The position numbers and the translations under genes are program-made. Shown here piece by piece: positions 34,708-42,789 of a stretch of DNA of 64,000 nucleotides. Within the stretch, counting starts at the first letter, position 1; each line of letters begins with the position of its first letter. Location of the stretch: positions 619,512 to 683,511 of the forward strand of contig NZ_FMCS01000001.1 in NCBI RefSeq assembly GCF_900091435.1. The letters run 5' to 3'. The notes under the pieces are model-generated. The model searched no databases. It saw only the letters and a list, made by a program, of their open reading frames with translations, and was not told the origin of the DNA. The stretch is from Micromonospora chaiyaphumensis. Lineage in GTDB: Bacteria > Actinomycetota > Actinomycetes > Mycobacteriales > Micromonosporaceae.

Positions 34708-34762
34708 ACCAGCACGCGGGGCCCGGCGACATTGTCGCCGGGCCCCACTTGTTTGTGCTGGT
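34708..34762 (+). terminator. Composite intrinsic terminator after the subtilase gene
   Basis: A perfect 12-bp GC stem (34718-34729 with 34735-34746, loop CATTG) is followed by CTTGTTTGT. An outer perfect 8-bp pair, ACCAGCAC (34708-34715) and GTGCTGGT (34755-34762), encloses it. Confidence 0.88.
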
Positions 34763-34811
34763 CGGGAGCCGGGTAGGGGGTCCGCCATCAGCCGACCCTA
34801 GGAGGTAACCG

Positions 34812-35312
34812 GTGTCCACCGACGCGATCGTCCTGCTCAAGGAGGACCACAAGGAGATGCGCCGCCTGTTCAAGGCCTTCCAGGACGCCGAGGAGGGCCC
34901 GGCGAGCGAGCGGCGGAAGCTCGTGACGCAGATCCTCGAGGCGCTCACGGTGCACACCTACCTCGAGAACGAGGTGATGTACCCCGAGGTCCGCAAGCTC
35001 GTGCCGGACGTCGAGGACGACATCCTGGAGTCGTACGAGGAGCACCACGTCGCCGACGTGCTCTGCTTCGAGCTGTTCACCATGGACGCCGACGACGAGC
35101 GCTACAACGCCAAGACGACGGTGCTGATCGAGAACGTGCTGCACCACGTCGAGGAGGAGGAGCAGGAGTGGTTCCCCAAGGTCCGCGAGGCCCTCGGCCG
35201 TAACCAGCTCCAGGAGATCGGCCAGCGGATGATCGACCTGCGCCCGAAGGCGCCGAAGACCCCGACCGCACCGAAGGCGCTGAAGAAGTCGCTGGACGCC
35301 GTCGTCGCCTGA
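34812..35312 (+). CDS. Hemerythrin HHE-domain protein
   Basis: A 166-residue four-helix protein with the diiron ligand pattern of HHE proteins: His13 (EDHKEMRR), His48 and Glu52 (TVHTYLENEV), His78/79 (EEHHVAD), and His111/112 with Glu116 (LHHVEEEEQEWFP). It may bind oxygen or nitric oxide or store iron. A Lys/Pro/Ala tail ends the protein. The GTG start has an ideal AGGAGGT 5 nt upstream. Confidence 0.93.
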   Translation: MSTDAIVLLKEDHKEMRRLFKAFQDAEEGPASERRKLVTQILEALTVHTYLENEVMYPEVRKLVPDVEDDILESYEEHHVADVLCFELFTMDADDERYNAKTTVLIENVLHHVEEEEQEWFPKVREALGRNQLQEIGQRMIDLRPKAPKTPTAPKALKKSLDAVVA

Positions 35313-35325
35313 CCCGGCACCACGT

Positions 35326-35361
35326 GGCGGCGGGACCCGGCCGGGGCCGGGTCCCGCCGCC
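35326..35361. terminator. Bidirectional terminator between hemerythrin and SDR genes
   Basis: A perfect 17-bp palindromic stem (35326-35342 with 35345-35361) with 2 bases at the centre, so about 15 bp would pair. It sits in the 61-bp gap between convergent genes. Confidence 0.85.
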
Positions 35362-35373
35362 GTTCCCGCCCGC

Positions 35374-36180
35374 TCAGCTGCCCGAGCCGGGCTCGGCCAT
35401 CTTCCGGTGCTGCTCCGCCTTGAGCCGGTCCGGGACGATCTTGCCGGCCGTGGTCTGGAGCTTGTTCACGAACGAGCCGGCCGACACCTTGTGCTCCCCG
35501 TTCATGAGGGCCTCGAAGGCGTCCTCGGCCACCGCGCGCGGATCGTCCTTCTTCCCCTGGCCCACCCGGGTGTCCTCCATGTGGGCCCGCTCGAAGAACT
35601 CGGTGTCGGTCGGTCCGGGCATCAGCGAGGTGACCGTGACCCCGCTGTCCTTCAGCTCGTTGCGCAGCCCCTCGGCGAACGACTGCACGAACGACTTCGA
35701 GGCGTTGTAGACCGCCTGGAACGGCCCCGGCATGGTCGCGGCGATCGACGAGGTGAGCAGCACCCGCCCCCGGCCCCGCTCGACCATGCCCGGCAGCAGC
35801 CGCTTGGCCAGGTGCACCGTCGAGCGCACGTTCAGGTCGACGATGTTCAGCTCGTCGTCCAGGTCGGTCCCGCCCACGAAGTCCCCACCCGCGCCCCGCC
35901 CGGCGTTCAGCGCCAGGGCCTCGACCGGGCGGCCCAGCTCCGTCACGGCCCGCGCCAGCTGCTCCACCCCGTCGGGCGTGGCCAGGTCCACCCGCACGGG
36001 GTACGCCTCCGGGCCGCTGTCGCGCCGCAGGTTCCGCGCCGCCGTCGCGATTTCCGGATCCTCGGCGGCCACCACCACGTCGTACCCGTGCTCGGTGAAC
36101 TGCGCGGCCAACTCGTACCCGATGCCGCTGGACGCGCCGGTCACCACGGCGAGCGGACGGTCGGTGGTCGGTGTGCTCAT
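35374..36180 (-). CDS. Short-chain dehydrogenase/reductase
   Basis: A 268-residue SDR. The cofactor motif TGASSGIG (about 14-21) is followed by NAGRG, the catalytic Ser (LLTSSIA) and YNASK (Tyr and Lys). The acidic EDPE after strand 2 suggests NAD preference, but this is weak evidence. Substrate unknown. The ATG at 36180 is chosen because upstream sequence is Pro/Gly-rich and not SDR-like. Confidence 0.92.
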   Translation of the reverse strand: MSTPTTDRPLAVVTGASSGIGYELAAQFTEHGYDVVVAAEDPEIATAARNLRRDSGPEAYPVRVDLATPDGVEQLARAVTELGRPVEALALNAGRGAGGDFVGGTDLDDELNIVDLNVRSTVHLAKRLLPGMVERGRGRVLLTSSIAATMPGPFQAVYNASKSFVQSFAEGLRNELKDSGVTVTSLMPGPTDTEFFERAHMEDTRVGQGKKDDPRAVAEDAFEALMNGEHKVSAGSFVNKLQTTAGKIVPDRLKAEQHRKMAEPGSGS

Positions 36181-36310
36181 CCTCGTGTCTCCTCTCCCGG
36201 ACGCGGACCGCGCGGCCCGGCCCCTCCCCCAGGGTTTGCCCAGCCCCGGGCCGCCCAACCGCGCCGGAGGTGCACCCGCCCCGCCCCGGGGCCACCCGGT
36301 AGGATCGGCG

Positions 36311-36392
36311 CGGGCCGTGACTGGCGCGTGGGGATGGAGAACCATCGGGAAGCGGTCCCGTCATGAGGACGCACGCCGAGCGCCTGGGCCTT
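36311..36392 (+). promoter_or_regulatory. ZTP riboswitch (pfl motif) upstream of glyA
   Basis: The leader matches the conserved ZTP/pfl aptamer: CGGGCCGTGACTGGCGCG (from 36311), GGGATGGAGAACCATCGGGA, AGCGG, then the diagnostic 3' segment CACGCCGAGCGCCTGGGC (36373-36389). ZTP is the purine intermediate that accumulates when 10-formyl-tetrahydrofolate is low; glyA, which makes one-carbon folates, is a known target of this riboswitch class. The aptamer ends about 25 nt before the glyA start, next to the AGGAGG ribosome site, so control of translation is likely. Confidence 0.93.
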
Positions 36393-36414
36393 CCGCACGT
36401 CACCAGGAGGTCGC

Positions 36415-37851
36415 ATGTCGCTGAACGCCGAATCCACCGCCTTCCGCAGCGCGCTGGAGGTGATCCGCGCCGTCGAGCCGCGGGTGGCGGACGCCATCGG
36501 CGCCGAACTCGCCGACCAGCGCGAGTCGCTCAAGCTCATCGCCAGCGAGAACTACGCCTCCCCGGCCACCCTGCTGGCCATGGGCAACTGGTTCAGCGAC
36601 AAGTACGCGGAAGGCACCATCGGCCGCCGCTTCTACGCCGGCTGCCAGAACGTCGACACCGTCGAGGCGCTCGCCGCCGAGCACGCCAAGGAGCTGTTCG
36701 GCGCCGCACACGCCTACGTGCAGCCGCACTCCGGCATCGACGCCAACCTGGTCGCCTTCTGGGCGATCCTGGCCGACCGGGTCGAGTCCCCGGCGCTCAA
36801 GAAGGCCCAGGTGCGCCAGGTCAACGAACTCACCGAGGCGGACTGGTTCGCGCTGCGCCGCGAGCTGGGCAACCAGCGGATGCTCGGCATGTCGCTGGAC
36901 GCCGGCGGCCACCTCACGCACGGCTTCCGGCCGAACATCTCCGGCAAGATGTTCGACCAGCGCAGCTACGGCACCGACCCGGCCACCGGCCTGATCGACT
37001 ACGACAAGGTCGCCGAGGCGGCCCGCGAGTTCAAGCCGCTGATCCTGGTCGCCGGCTACTCGGCGTACCCCCGGAAGGTCAACTTCCGGATCATGCGGGA
37101 GATCGCCGACTCCGTCGGCGCGACCTTCATGGTCGACATGGCGCACTTCGCGGGCCTCGTCGCCGGCAAGGTCTTCACCGGCGACTTCGACCCGGTGCCG
37201 CACGCGCACATCGTCACCACCACCACCCACAAGTCGCTGCGCGGGCCGCGCGGCGGCATGGTGCTCTGCGGTCCGGAGCTGGCCGACCAGGTCGACCGGG
37301 GCTGCCCCATGGTGCTCGGCGGCCCGCTGCCGCACGTGATGGCCGCCAAGGCCGTCGCCCTCGCCGAGGCCCGCCGCCCCGACTTCGCCGACTACGCCCA
37401 GCGCATCGTCGACAACGCCCAGGCGCTCGCCGAGGGGCTGCTGCGCCGGGGCGCGAAGCTGGTCACCGGCGGCACCGACAACCACCTGGTGCTCATCGAC
37501 GTCTCGGGCTACGGCCTCACCGGCCGGCAGGCCGAGCAGGCGCTGCTCGACTCCGGCATCGTGACCAACCGCAACGCCGTCCCGCAGGACCCGAACGGCG
37601 CCTGGTACACCTCCGGCATCCGGATCGGCACCCCGGCGCTGACCACCCGCGGCCTCCGCGGCACCGAGATGGACACCACGGCCGAGCTGATCCACACCGT
37701 GCTCAGCCAGACCACCCCGGGCGCGAACGCGGACGGCACCCCGTCCAAGGCCAAGTACGTGCTCGACCCGGCCCTGGCCGAAACGATCAGCAAGCAGGCC
37801 AGCGACCTGCTGACCGGCTTCCCGCTCTACCCGGCGGTGGACCTGGGCTGA
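36415..37851 (+). CDS. glyA: Serine hydroxymethyltransferase, long form
   Basis: A 478-residue PLP enzyme that interconverts serine and glycine with tetrahydrofolate. The PLP lysine is Lys273 in [11 protein letters not shown]. Other motifs: [33 protein letters not shown] [14 protein letters not shown]. It is about 50 residues longer than the common 415-430-residue type, owing to an insert near residues 125-175 ([22 protein letters not shown] and following). Start ATG 36415 has AGGAGG upstream. Controlled by a ZTP riboswitch in its leader. Confidence 0.96.
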   Translation: MSLNAESTAFRSALEVIRAVEPRVADAIGAELADQRESLKLIASENYASPATLLAMGNWFSDKYAEGTIGRRFYAGCQNVDTVEALAAEHAKELFGAAHAYVQPHSGIDANLVAFWAILADRVESPALKKAQVRQVNELTEADWFALRRELGNQRMLGMSLDAGGHLTHGFRPNISGKMFDQRSYGTDPATGLIDYDKVAEAAREFKPLILVAGYSAYPRKVNFRIMREIADSVGATFMVDMAHFAGLVAGKVFTGDFDPVPHAHIVTTTTHKSLRGPRGGMVLCGPELADQVDRGCPMVLGGPLPHVMAAKAVALAEARRPDFADYAQRIVDNAQALAEGLLRRGAKLVTGGTDNHLVLIDVSGYGLTGRQAEQALLDSGIVTNRNAVPQDPNGAWYTSGIRIGTPALTTRGLRGTEMDTTAELIHTVLSQTTPGANADGTPSKAKYVLDPALAETISKQASDLLTGFPLYPAVDLG

Positions 37852-37870
37852 CGGCCCGCCCGCTCGCCCC

Positions 37871-37903
37871 GACGCCCCGCCCGGCCGAGCCGAGCGGGGC
37901 GTC
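37871..37903 (+). terminator. glyA terminator hairpin
   Basis: GACGCCCCGC (37871-37880) pairs perfectly with GCGGGGCGTC (37894-37903). A nested CGGC/GCCG pair (37882-37885 and 37889-37892) extends the stem. It begins 20 bp after the glyA stop. Confidence 0.75.
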
Positions 37904-37947
37904 CCCGTCCCCACCCTGCCCCGCCCCACCCTGCCCCGCCTCCCCTC

Positions 37948-37982
37948 GCCCCGCCCCGCCCCGCCCCGCCCCGCCCCGCCCC
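37948..37982. repeat. Seven tandem GCCCC units (GGGGC on the minus strand)
   Basis: Seven uninterrupted pentamers. The minus strand, (GGGGC)7, contains seven runs of four G and could form a G-quadruplex. It lies inside the 383-bp gene-free gap 37852-38234, which also holds the glyA terminator and palindrome copies A and B. Confidence 0.9.
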
Positions 37983-37984
37983 GG

Positions 37985-38041
37985 TGATCATGAAGTTAGC
38001 GCCTTGGAACGCGCTTTCCACTGCCGCTAACCTCATGATCA
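37985..38041. repeat. Dispersed palindrome, copy A
   Basis: Arms 37985-38001 (TGATCATGAAGTTAGCG) and 38025-38041 match at 16 of 17 positions when inverted, around a 23-nt spacer with a small inner GGAA/TTCC pair. It is related to copies B and C in layout (TGATCA end, AAGTTnGCG core). Confidence 0.85.
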
Positions 38042-38126
38042 ACCCGCCAATGGGCCCACGTAGCCGCCACCTCGCCGAGCTGGGGTGAATCAACCTGCCC
38101 GACAGCCGGCAGCGCCCCTCCCCCGG

Positions 38127-38187
38127 GTTGATCAAGAAGTTTGCGTCTGGGGCAAGCGCGTTCCCTGACGCAAAGCTCTTGATCAAC
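38127..38187. repeat. Dispersed palindrome, copy B
   Basis: Arms 38127-38147 and 38167-38187 match at 19 of 21 positions when inverted; the left arm begins GTTGATCAAGAAGTTTGCGT. The spacer is 19 nt with an inner GGG/CCC pair. The arms are nearly identical to those of copy C 14.8 kb away. Confidence 0.9.
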
Positions 38188-38234
38188 GCCGCGGGGGCGG
38201 GCGACGCGGGGCGGGCGCGGCCGGCGGCGCCGGG

Positions 38235-39887
38235 TCAGGGGGTCGGACGGGTGCGGTGGCGGAGGGCGTTCAGGCGGTGGAGGACGTCGGTGCCGCCGCG
38301 GCCGAAGTGGTCGTGCAGGGCGCGGTATTCGGCGTACAGCTCGTCGTAGGCGTCGGCGCGGGCCGGGTCCGGGTGCCAGGTCTCGCGGCGCGCCGCGCCC
38401 ATCGCCGCCGAGGCGCTCTCCACGTCCGGGTACGCCCCGGCGGCCACCGCCGCGTGGATCGCCGCGCCCAGCGCCGCCGGGTGCGCGGCGTCCACCACGT
38501 GCAGCGGGCGGCGCAGCACGTCGGCGTAGATGCGCAGCAGCAGCCGGTTGGCGGTGAGCCCGCCGGCGGCGGTGAGCTCGTCGACGGGTACGCCGGCGGC
38601 CTCGAACGCCTCGACCACGGTCCGGGCGCCGAACGCGGTCGCCTCCAGCAGGGCCCGCCAGATCTCCTCGGGCCGGGTGGCCAGGGTGAGACCGACGAGC
38701 ACGCCGCTCAGCTCGTGGTCCATGAGCACCGACCGGTTGCCGCTGTGCCAGTCGAGCGCGAGCAGCCCGTGGCCGCCGACGGGCTGGTCGGCGGCGAGCG
38801 AGTCCAGCAGCTCGTGCACGGACATCCCGCGCCGGGCGGCCTTCTCGGTGTACGAGGCGGGCAGGGCGCGGTCGACGTACCAGGCGAAGATGTCACCGAC
38901 CCCGCTCTGGCCGGCCTCGTAGCCCCACCGGCCGGCGGTGACGCCGCCCTCGACGACGCCGCAGACGCCCGGCACCTCGTGGCAGGTGTCCGCGTTCATG
39001 ATCAGGCAGGTGGAGGTGCCGAGGACGGCGAGCATCCGACCGGGCGTGACCGAGCGGGCCGCTGCCGCGGTGACGTGGGCGTCGATCGCCCCGGCGGCCA
39101 CCGCGATGCCGGCGGGCAGGCCCGTCCAGCCGGCCGCCTCGGCGTTCAGCGCGCCGGCCCGGGCCGCCGGGGGCAGCAGCGGGCCGTCCACCTTGGGCAG
39201 CAGGTCGGGCAGTTCGGGGTGCAGCGCGGCGAGGAAGCCGGGCGCCGGTGAGCGCCCGTCCTGGCGCAGCCCCTTGAAGCCGGCGGCCGAGGCGTTGCGT
39301 GTCTCCCGCCCGCAGAGCCGCCGGACCAGCCAGTCGGCGGTCTCGACCCAGCGCTCGGCGTGGCGGAAGACCTCCGGGTCCTCCTCCAGCACCTCCAGGG
39401 CCTTGGCGAGCTGCCACTCGGCCGAGACCCGGCCGCCGTAGCGGGCCAGCCAGGGCTCGCCGCGGGCGGCGGCGAGGCTGTTGATCCGCTCGGCCTGCCG
39501 CTGCGCCGAGTGGTGCTTCCAGAGCTTCGGCCAGGCGTGCGGCCGGGCCCGGAACTCCGGCAGCTCGGCGAGCGGGGTGCCGTCGGCGCGGGTGGGCAGC
39601 ACCGTGCAGGAGGTGGCGTCGAGCCCGATGCCGACCACCCGGGCCGGGTCGATCCCGGCGGCGCGGACGGCGGCGGGCACGGCGGAGCGCAGCACCTCGA
39701 CGTGGTCGGCCGGGTCCTGGAGCGCCCAGCCGGGCGGCAGCGCCGGCCCGCCGGGCAACCGCTCGGTGATCACGCCGTGCCGGTACGCGTGCACGGCGCT
39801 GCCCCGCTCGGCGCCGTCGGCCACGTCGACCACCACGGCGCGGCCGGAGAGCGTGCCGAAGTCCACCCCGACGACGTACCGGCCCAC
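38235..39887 (-). CDS. araB: L-ribulokinase (FGGY family)
   Basis: A 550-residue sugar kinase. The N-terminal ATP-binding motif is VGVDFGTLSGRAVVVDV, followed by ribulokinase-type features ATSCTVLPTRADGTPLAEL and PHAWPKLWKHHSAQ. The FGGY C-terminal signature lies around AAGGLTANRLLLRIYADVL. It phosphorylates L-ribulose in arabinose use. No araA or araD gene is adjacent. The GTG at 39887 has GGGGGAGGAG upstream, better than 39920. Confidence 0.93.
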   Translation of the reverse strand: MGRYVVGVDFGTLSGRAVVVDVADGAERGSAVHAYRHGVITERLPGGPALPPGWALQDPADHVEVLRSAVPAAVRAAGIDPARVVGIGLDATSCTVLPTRADGTPLAELPEFRARPHAWPKLWKHHSAQRQAERINSLAAARGEPWLARYGGRVSAEWQLAKALEVLEEDPEVFRHAERWVETADWLVRRLCGRETRNASAAGFKGLRQDGRSPAPGFLAALHPELPDLLPKVDGPLLPPAARAGALNAEAAGWTGLPAGIAVAAGAIDAHVTAAAARSVTPGRMLAVLGTSTCLIMNADTCHEVPGVCGVVEGGVTAGRWGYEAGQSGVGDIFAWYVDRALPASYTEKAARRGMSVHELLDSLAADQPVGGHGLLALDWHSGNRSVLMDHELSGVLVGLTLATRPEEIWRALLEATAFGARTVVEAFEAAGVPVDELTAAGGLTANRLLLRIYADVLRRPLHVVDAAHPAALGAAIHAAVAAGAYPDVESASAAMGAARRETWHPDPARADAYDELYAEYRALHDHFGRGGTDVLHRLNALRHRTRPTP

Positions 39888-39929
39888 CCGCTGCTCCTCC
39901 CCCTGAACTGGGAGGATCACGCTAACCGG

Positions 39930-40181
39930 TCAGCGCAGCGGGCGCTTGAGGTGGTAGCGGTGCACCTCGGTGCTGCCCTGCACGTTGTTGACGTCCTCGG
40001 CGGCGGAGACCAGCTCCCAGCCCTCCCGGCCGACGCGGTTGAGGTGCGCGATCGCGGTGTCGCCGTAGGCGGTCACGTCGTTGCGGGACCCGTCCGGGCC
40101 GTACCAGACGAACGTGACGTGGAAATTGCGGCCCTGCCCCTGATAGCGGCGGACCAGCAACGCGTATTCCCAGGCAACCAT
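39930..40181 (-). CDS. DUF4177-like small protein
   Basis: An 83-residue protein with the DUF4177 pattern: WEYALLVRRYQ at the start and LNRVGREGWELVSAAED in the middle. Function unknown. Start ATG 40181 is chosen on family length; a GTG at 40220 would add 13 residues. It sits 42 bp upstream of araB on the same strand. Confidence 0.65.
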   Translation of the reverse strand: MVAWEYALLVRRYQGQGRNFHVTFVWYGPDGSRNDVTAYGDTAIAHLNRVGREGWELVSAAEDVNNVQGSTEVHRYHLKRPLR

Positions 40182-40202
40182 CCGTCCATTATCAACGGTG
40201 GC

Positions 40203-40236
40203 CGTTCCGCACGGGAACACGGGTGGTGGCGGAACG
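40203..40236 (-). terminator. Possible terminator of the hpgT operon
   Basis: CGTTCCGC (40203-40210) pairs perfectly with GCGGAACG (40229-40236) around an 18-nt loop, 15 bp beyond the hpgT stop. No T-run. Confidence 0.35.
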
Positions 40237-40250
40237 ACGACAGTGCGGTG

Positions 40251-41564
40251 TCAGGCCGGGGCGCCCACCGCGGCGAGTTCGTCGGTGATCAGGGCGGCGA
40301 GCCGGTCCAGGCCCAGGTCGATCTGCTCCGGGGTGACCGCGCTCACCGACAGCCGCAGCGCGTTGACCGGGGTGCCGGCGTCGTAGAAGTGCGCCATCGG
40401 GGTCCAGAGCACCCCGTACTCCCGGGCGGAGCGGTGCAGCAGCGCGTCGTCCACGCCGAACGGCACGGTGACCACCACGAAGAAGCCGCCGGCCGGGACG
40501 TTCCAGCGCACCGGCCCGCCGGCCGGGAACCGCCGGGCCAGCCCGTCGGCCAGGTGCCGCTGGTTGCGGGCGTACGCGGCCCGCTCCCGGGCGTTGGCCG
40601 CCACCAGCGAGCAGTCGTGGGCCAGCAGCGCGCCGCCGATCACCGCCTGGCTGATGGGCGAGGTGTTCACGGTGACCATGCTCTTGATCTTGGCGAGCTG
40701 GTCGGCGAGCGGGCCGACCGTGCCGTCGGAGCCGGCCACCCGCTGGTCGGCGACCACGTAGCCGACCCGGGCGCCGGGCAGCACGGTCTTGGCGAACGAG
40801 CCCAGGTAGACCACCCGGCGGCGGGTGTCCAGCGCCTTGAGGGTGGGCAGCCGCTCGACACCGGCGGCCGGGAAGAGCCCGTACGGGTTGTCCTCGACGA
40901 GCAGCAGGTCCTCCTCGGCGGCCAGGTCGAGCAGCCGCCGCCGCTGCGCCAGGTCCATGCTGACGCCGGACGGGTTGGCGAAGTCGGGCATCACGTAGCA
41001 GGCGCGCGGGCGCAGCCCCTCGGCCCGGGCGCGCCGCACCTGGGCGCGCAGGTCGGCCAGGTCGACGCCCTCCGGGCCGCCGGTGACCGGGCGCACCGGC
41101 AGGTCCACGAGGCGGGCCGCGCCGGTCAGCCCCACGTACGTGGGCGCGACCGCGAGCAGCACGTCGTGCGGCCCGGCCCGCAGCGCCCGCAGCACCAGGA
41201 ACATGGCCTCCTGGCAGCCGACGGTCACCACGATCGCCTCCTGGTCGACGGTGAGCCGCTCGTCGGCGGCGAGGTGACGCGCGATCAGGTGGTGCACGAT
41301 GCCCTTGGTCCGGCCGTACTGCAGCAGCGTCCGGTCGACCTGCTCGCGGCTCAGGCCCAGATCCTCGGCGAGGTGCCGGCGGAAGGTGTCCAGGTGCCGG
41401 TGCAGCACGGCCGAGTCGAAGAACTCCTCGTACGGCCGGCCGGCGGCCAGCGACACCGCGTCCGGGTAGTGCTGCGCCACCTCGTTGAGGAAGTTCATCG
41501 AGTTCAACGCGGGGTCGTCCACGCTCGGGTGCAGGGCCGCGACGGCCAGGTCCACCGGCTCCAC
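40251..41564 (-). CDS. hpgT: 4-hydroxyphenylglycine aminotransferase (HpgT-like)
   Basis: A 437-residue fold-type I PLP aminotransferase. It strongly recalls HpgT of glycopeptide antibiotic clusters in NSMNFLNEV, GRPYEEFFD, TLLQYGRTKGIVHHLIA, VVTVGCQEAMFLVLRAL and VMPDFANPSGVSMDL. The PLP lysine is Lys259 in YLGSFAKTVLPGARVGY. It would transfer an amino group to 4-hydroxyphenylglyoxylate to give L-4-hydroxyphenylglycine, the last step of that route. The GTG start lies 1 bp after the hmo stop. A generic 2-aminoadipate-type transaminase is the main alternative. Confidence 0.88.
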   Translation of the reverse strand: MEPVDLAVAALHPSVDDPALNSMNFLNEVAQHYPDAVSLAAGRPYEEFFDSAVLHRHLDTFRRHLAEDLGLSREQVDRTLLQYGRTKGIVHHLIARHLAADERLTVDQEAIVVTVGCQEAMFLVLRALRAGPHDVLLAVAPTYVGLTGAARLVDLPVRPVTGGPEGVDLADLRAQVRRARAEGLRPRACYVMPDFANPSGVSMDLAQRRRLLDLAAEEDLLLVEDNPYGLFPAAGVERLPTLKALDTRRRVVYLGSFAKTVLPGARVGYVVADQRVAGSDGTVGPLADQLAKIKSMVTVNTSPISQAVIGGALLAHDCSLVAANARERAAYARNQRHLADGLARRFPAGGPVRWNVPAGGFFVVVTVPFGVDDALLHRSAREYGVLWTPMAHFYDAGTPVNALRLSVSAVTPEQIDLGLDRLAALITDELAAVGAPA

Positions 41565-41565
41565 G

Positions 41566-42789
41566 TCAGCCTCCGATCAGGGTGCGCAGCTCGCGGGCGG
41601 CGGCCGGGTCGGCGCAGCCGCTGAGGATCAACGCGTCGCGCAGCTCGGCGGCGAGCAGCGCCAGGGCCGCTTCCGCGCCGGCCCGCCCGCCGGCCGCCAG
41701 GGCCCAGAGCAGCGGCCGGCCGACCAGCACGCCGGCCGCGCCGAGGGCGAGGGCACGCAGCACGTCCGTGCCGCCACGCACGCCGCTGTCCAGCAGCACC
41801 GCGCAGCGCTCCCCCACCGCGGCGACCACCTCGGGCAGCACGGCGGCGCTGCCCGGCGCGCCGTCGAGCTGCCGGCCGCCGTGGTTGGAGACCACCACGG
41901 CGTCCACGCCGAGCTCCGCCGCGCGGACTGCGTCGCGCGGGTCCAGGATGCCCTTCACGAGCAGCGGCACCGGGGTACGCTCCCGCAGCCAGGCGAGGTC
42001 GGCCCAGCTCAGCGCCGGGGCGAAGACCGCGCCGGTGTGCACGGCCACCGCCGACACCCCGGGGGTGCCCTGGTGGGCCAGGTCGTCCCGGCCGCCGGGC
42101 AGGTTCGCGGCGGCGACGTGCGGCGGCAGCGCGAAGCCGTTGCGCACGTCGCGCAGCCGCCGGCCGAGCACGGGCACGTCGACGGTCACCATGAGCCCGG
42201 CGCAGCCGGCCGCCAGGGCCCGGCCCACCAGGTCGGCCACCATGCCGCGGTCGCGCAGCCAGTAGAGCTGGAACCAGACCGTGCCACCGACCGCGGCGAT
42301 GTCCTCGACGGGCGTGCTGGCCAGGGTGCTGGCGACGTAGGGCACGCCGGCCGCGCGGGCCGCCGCCGCGAGCCCCACCTCGCCGTCGGGGTGCAGCAGT
42401 TTCTGGTACGCCATGGGCGCGACCGCCACCGGCAGGGCGAACCGGCCGCCGGGCAGGGCCGCCTCGGTGGACGGGGTGTCCACCCCGGCCAGCATCCGGG
42501 GCAGCACCGCCACCCGGTCCAGGGCCGCCCGGTTCGCGGCGAGGGTGGTCTCGGTGCCGCTGCCGCCCGCGACGAAGTCCCACACCTCGGCGGGGAGCGC
42601 GGCCCGCGCCAGCCCGGCGAAGTCGGCCAGGCTGGCCGGCGGCACGAACCCGCGCTCGCCGGTTGCCCGCCCCGGCACCGCCAGCCCCACCCCGGCCCCG
42701 GCCCGTGGAGGGCCGGCCGGCGTGACATCCGCCGGGTCCAGCGGGTAAGGGCTCGCCGGATCCGGGTTGGTCGTCCTGAGGTCAGCCAT
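41566..42789 (-). CDS. hmo: 4-hydroxymandelate oxidase (FMN-dependent)
   Basis: A 407-residue FMN-dependent alpha-hydroxyacid oxidase. The N-terminus resembles Hmo proteins; key parts are WDFVAGGSGTETTLAANR, QLYWLRDRG, LLVKGILDPRDA and SNHGGRQLDG with catalytic His303, then DSGVRGGTDVLRALALGA for FMN phosphate. Next to hpgT and with hmaS in the same window, its expected reaction is oxidation of 4-hydroxymandelate to 4-hydroxyphenylglyoxylate. Its start overlaps the esterase stop by 8 bp. Confidence 0.9.
   Translation of the reverse strand: MADLRTTNPDPASPYPLDPADVTPAGPPRAGAGVGLAVPGRATGERGFVPPASLADFAGLARAALPAEVWDFVAGGSGTETTLAANRAALDRVAVLPRMLAGVDTPSTEAALPGGRFALPVAVAPMAYQKLLHPDGEVGLAAAARAAGVPYVASTLASTPVEDIAAVGGTVWFQLYWLRDRGMVADLVGRALAAGCAGLMVTVDVPVLGRRLRDVRNGFALPPHVAAANLPGGRDDLAHQGTPGVSAVAVHTGAVFAPALSWADLAWLRERTPVPLLVKGILDPRDAVRAAELGVDAVVVSNHGGRQLDGAPGSAAVLPEVVAAVGERCAVLLDSGVRGGTDVLRALALGAAGVLVGRPLLWALAAGGRAGAEAALALLAAELRDALILSGCADPAAARELRTLIGG

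Noticed and set aside
36363..38030. A 555-codon frame overlapping glyA in another frame
   Set aside because: Shadow of glyA that starts inside the ZTP aptamer; Arg/Ala/Gly/Pro-rich and without a domain.
37948..38187. The repeat cluster considered as a CRISPR array or replication origin
   Set aside because: There are no repeat-spacer units, no cas genes, no DnaA boxes and no dnaA/parAB neighbours; the palindromes are related but differently spaced.
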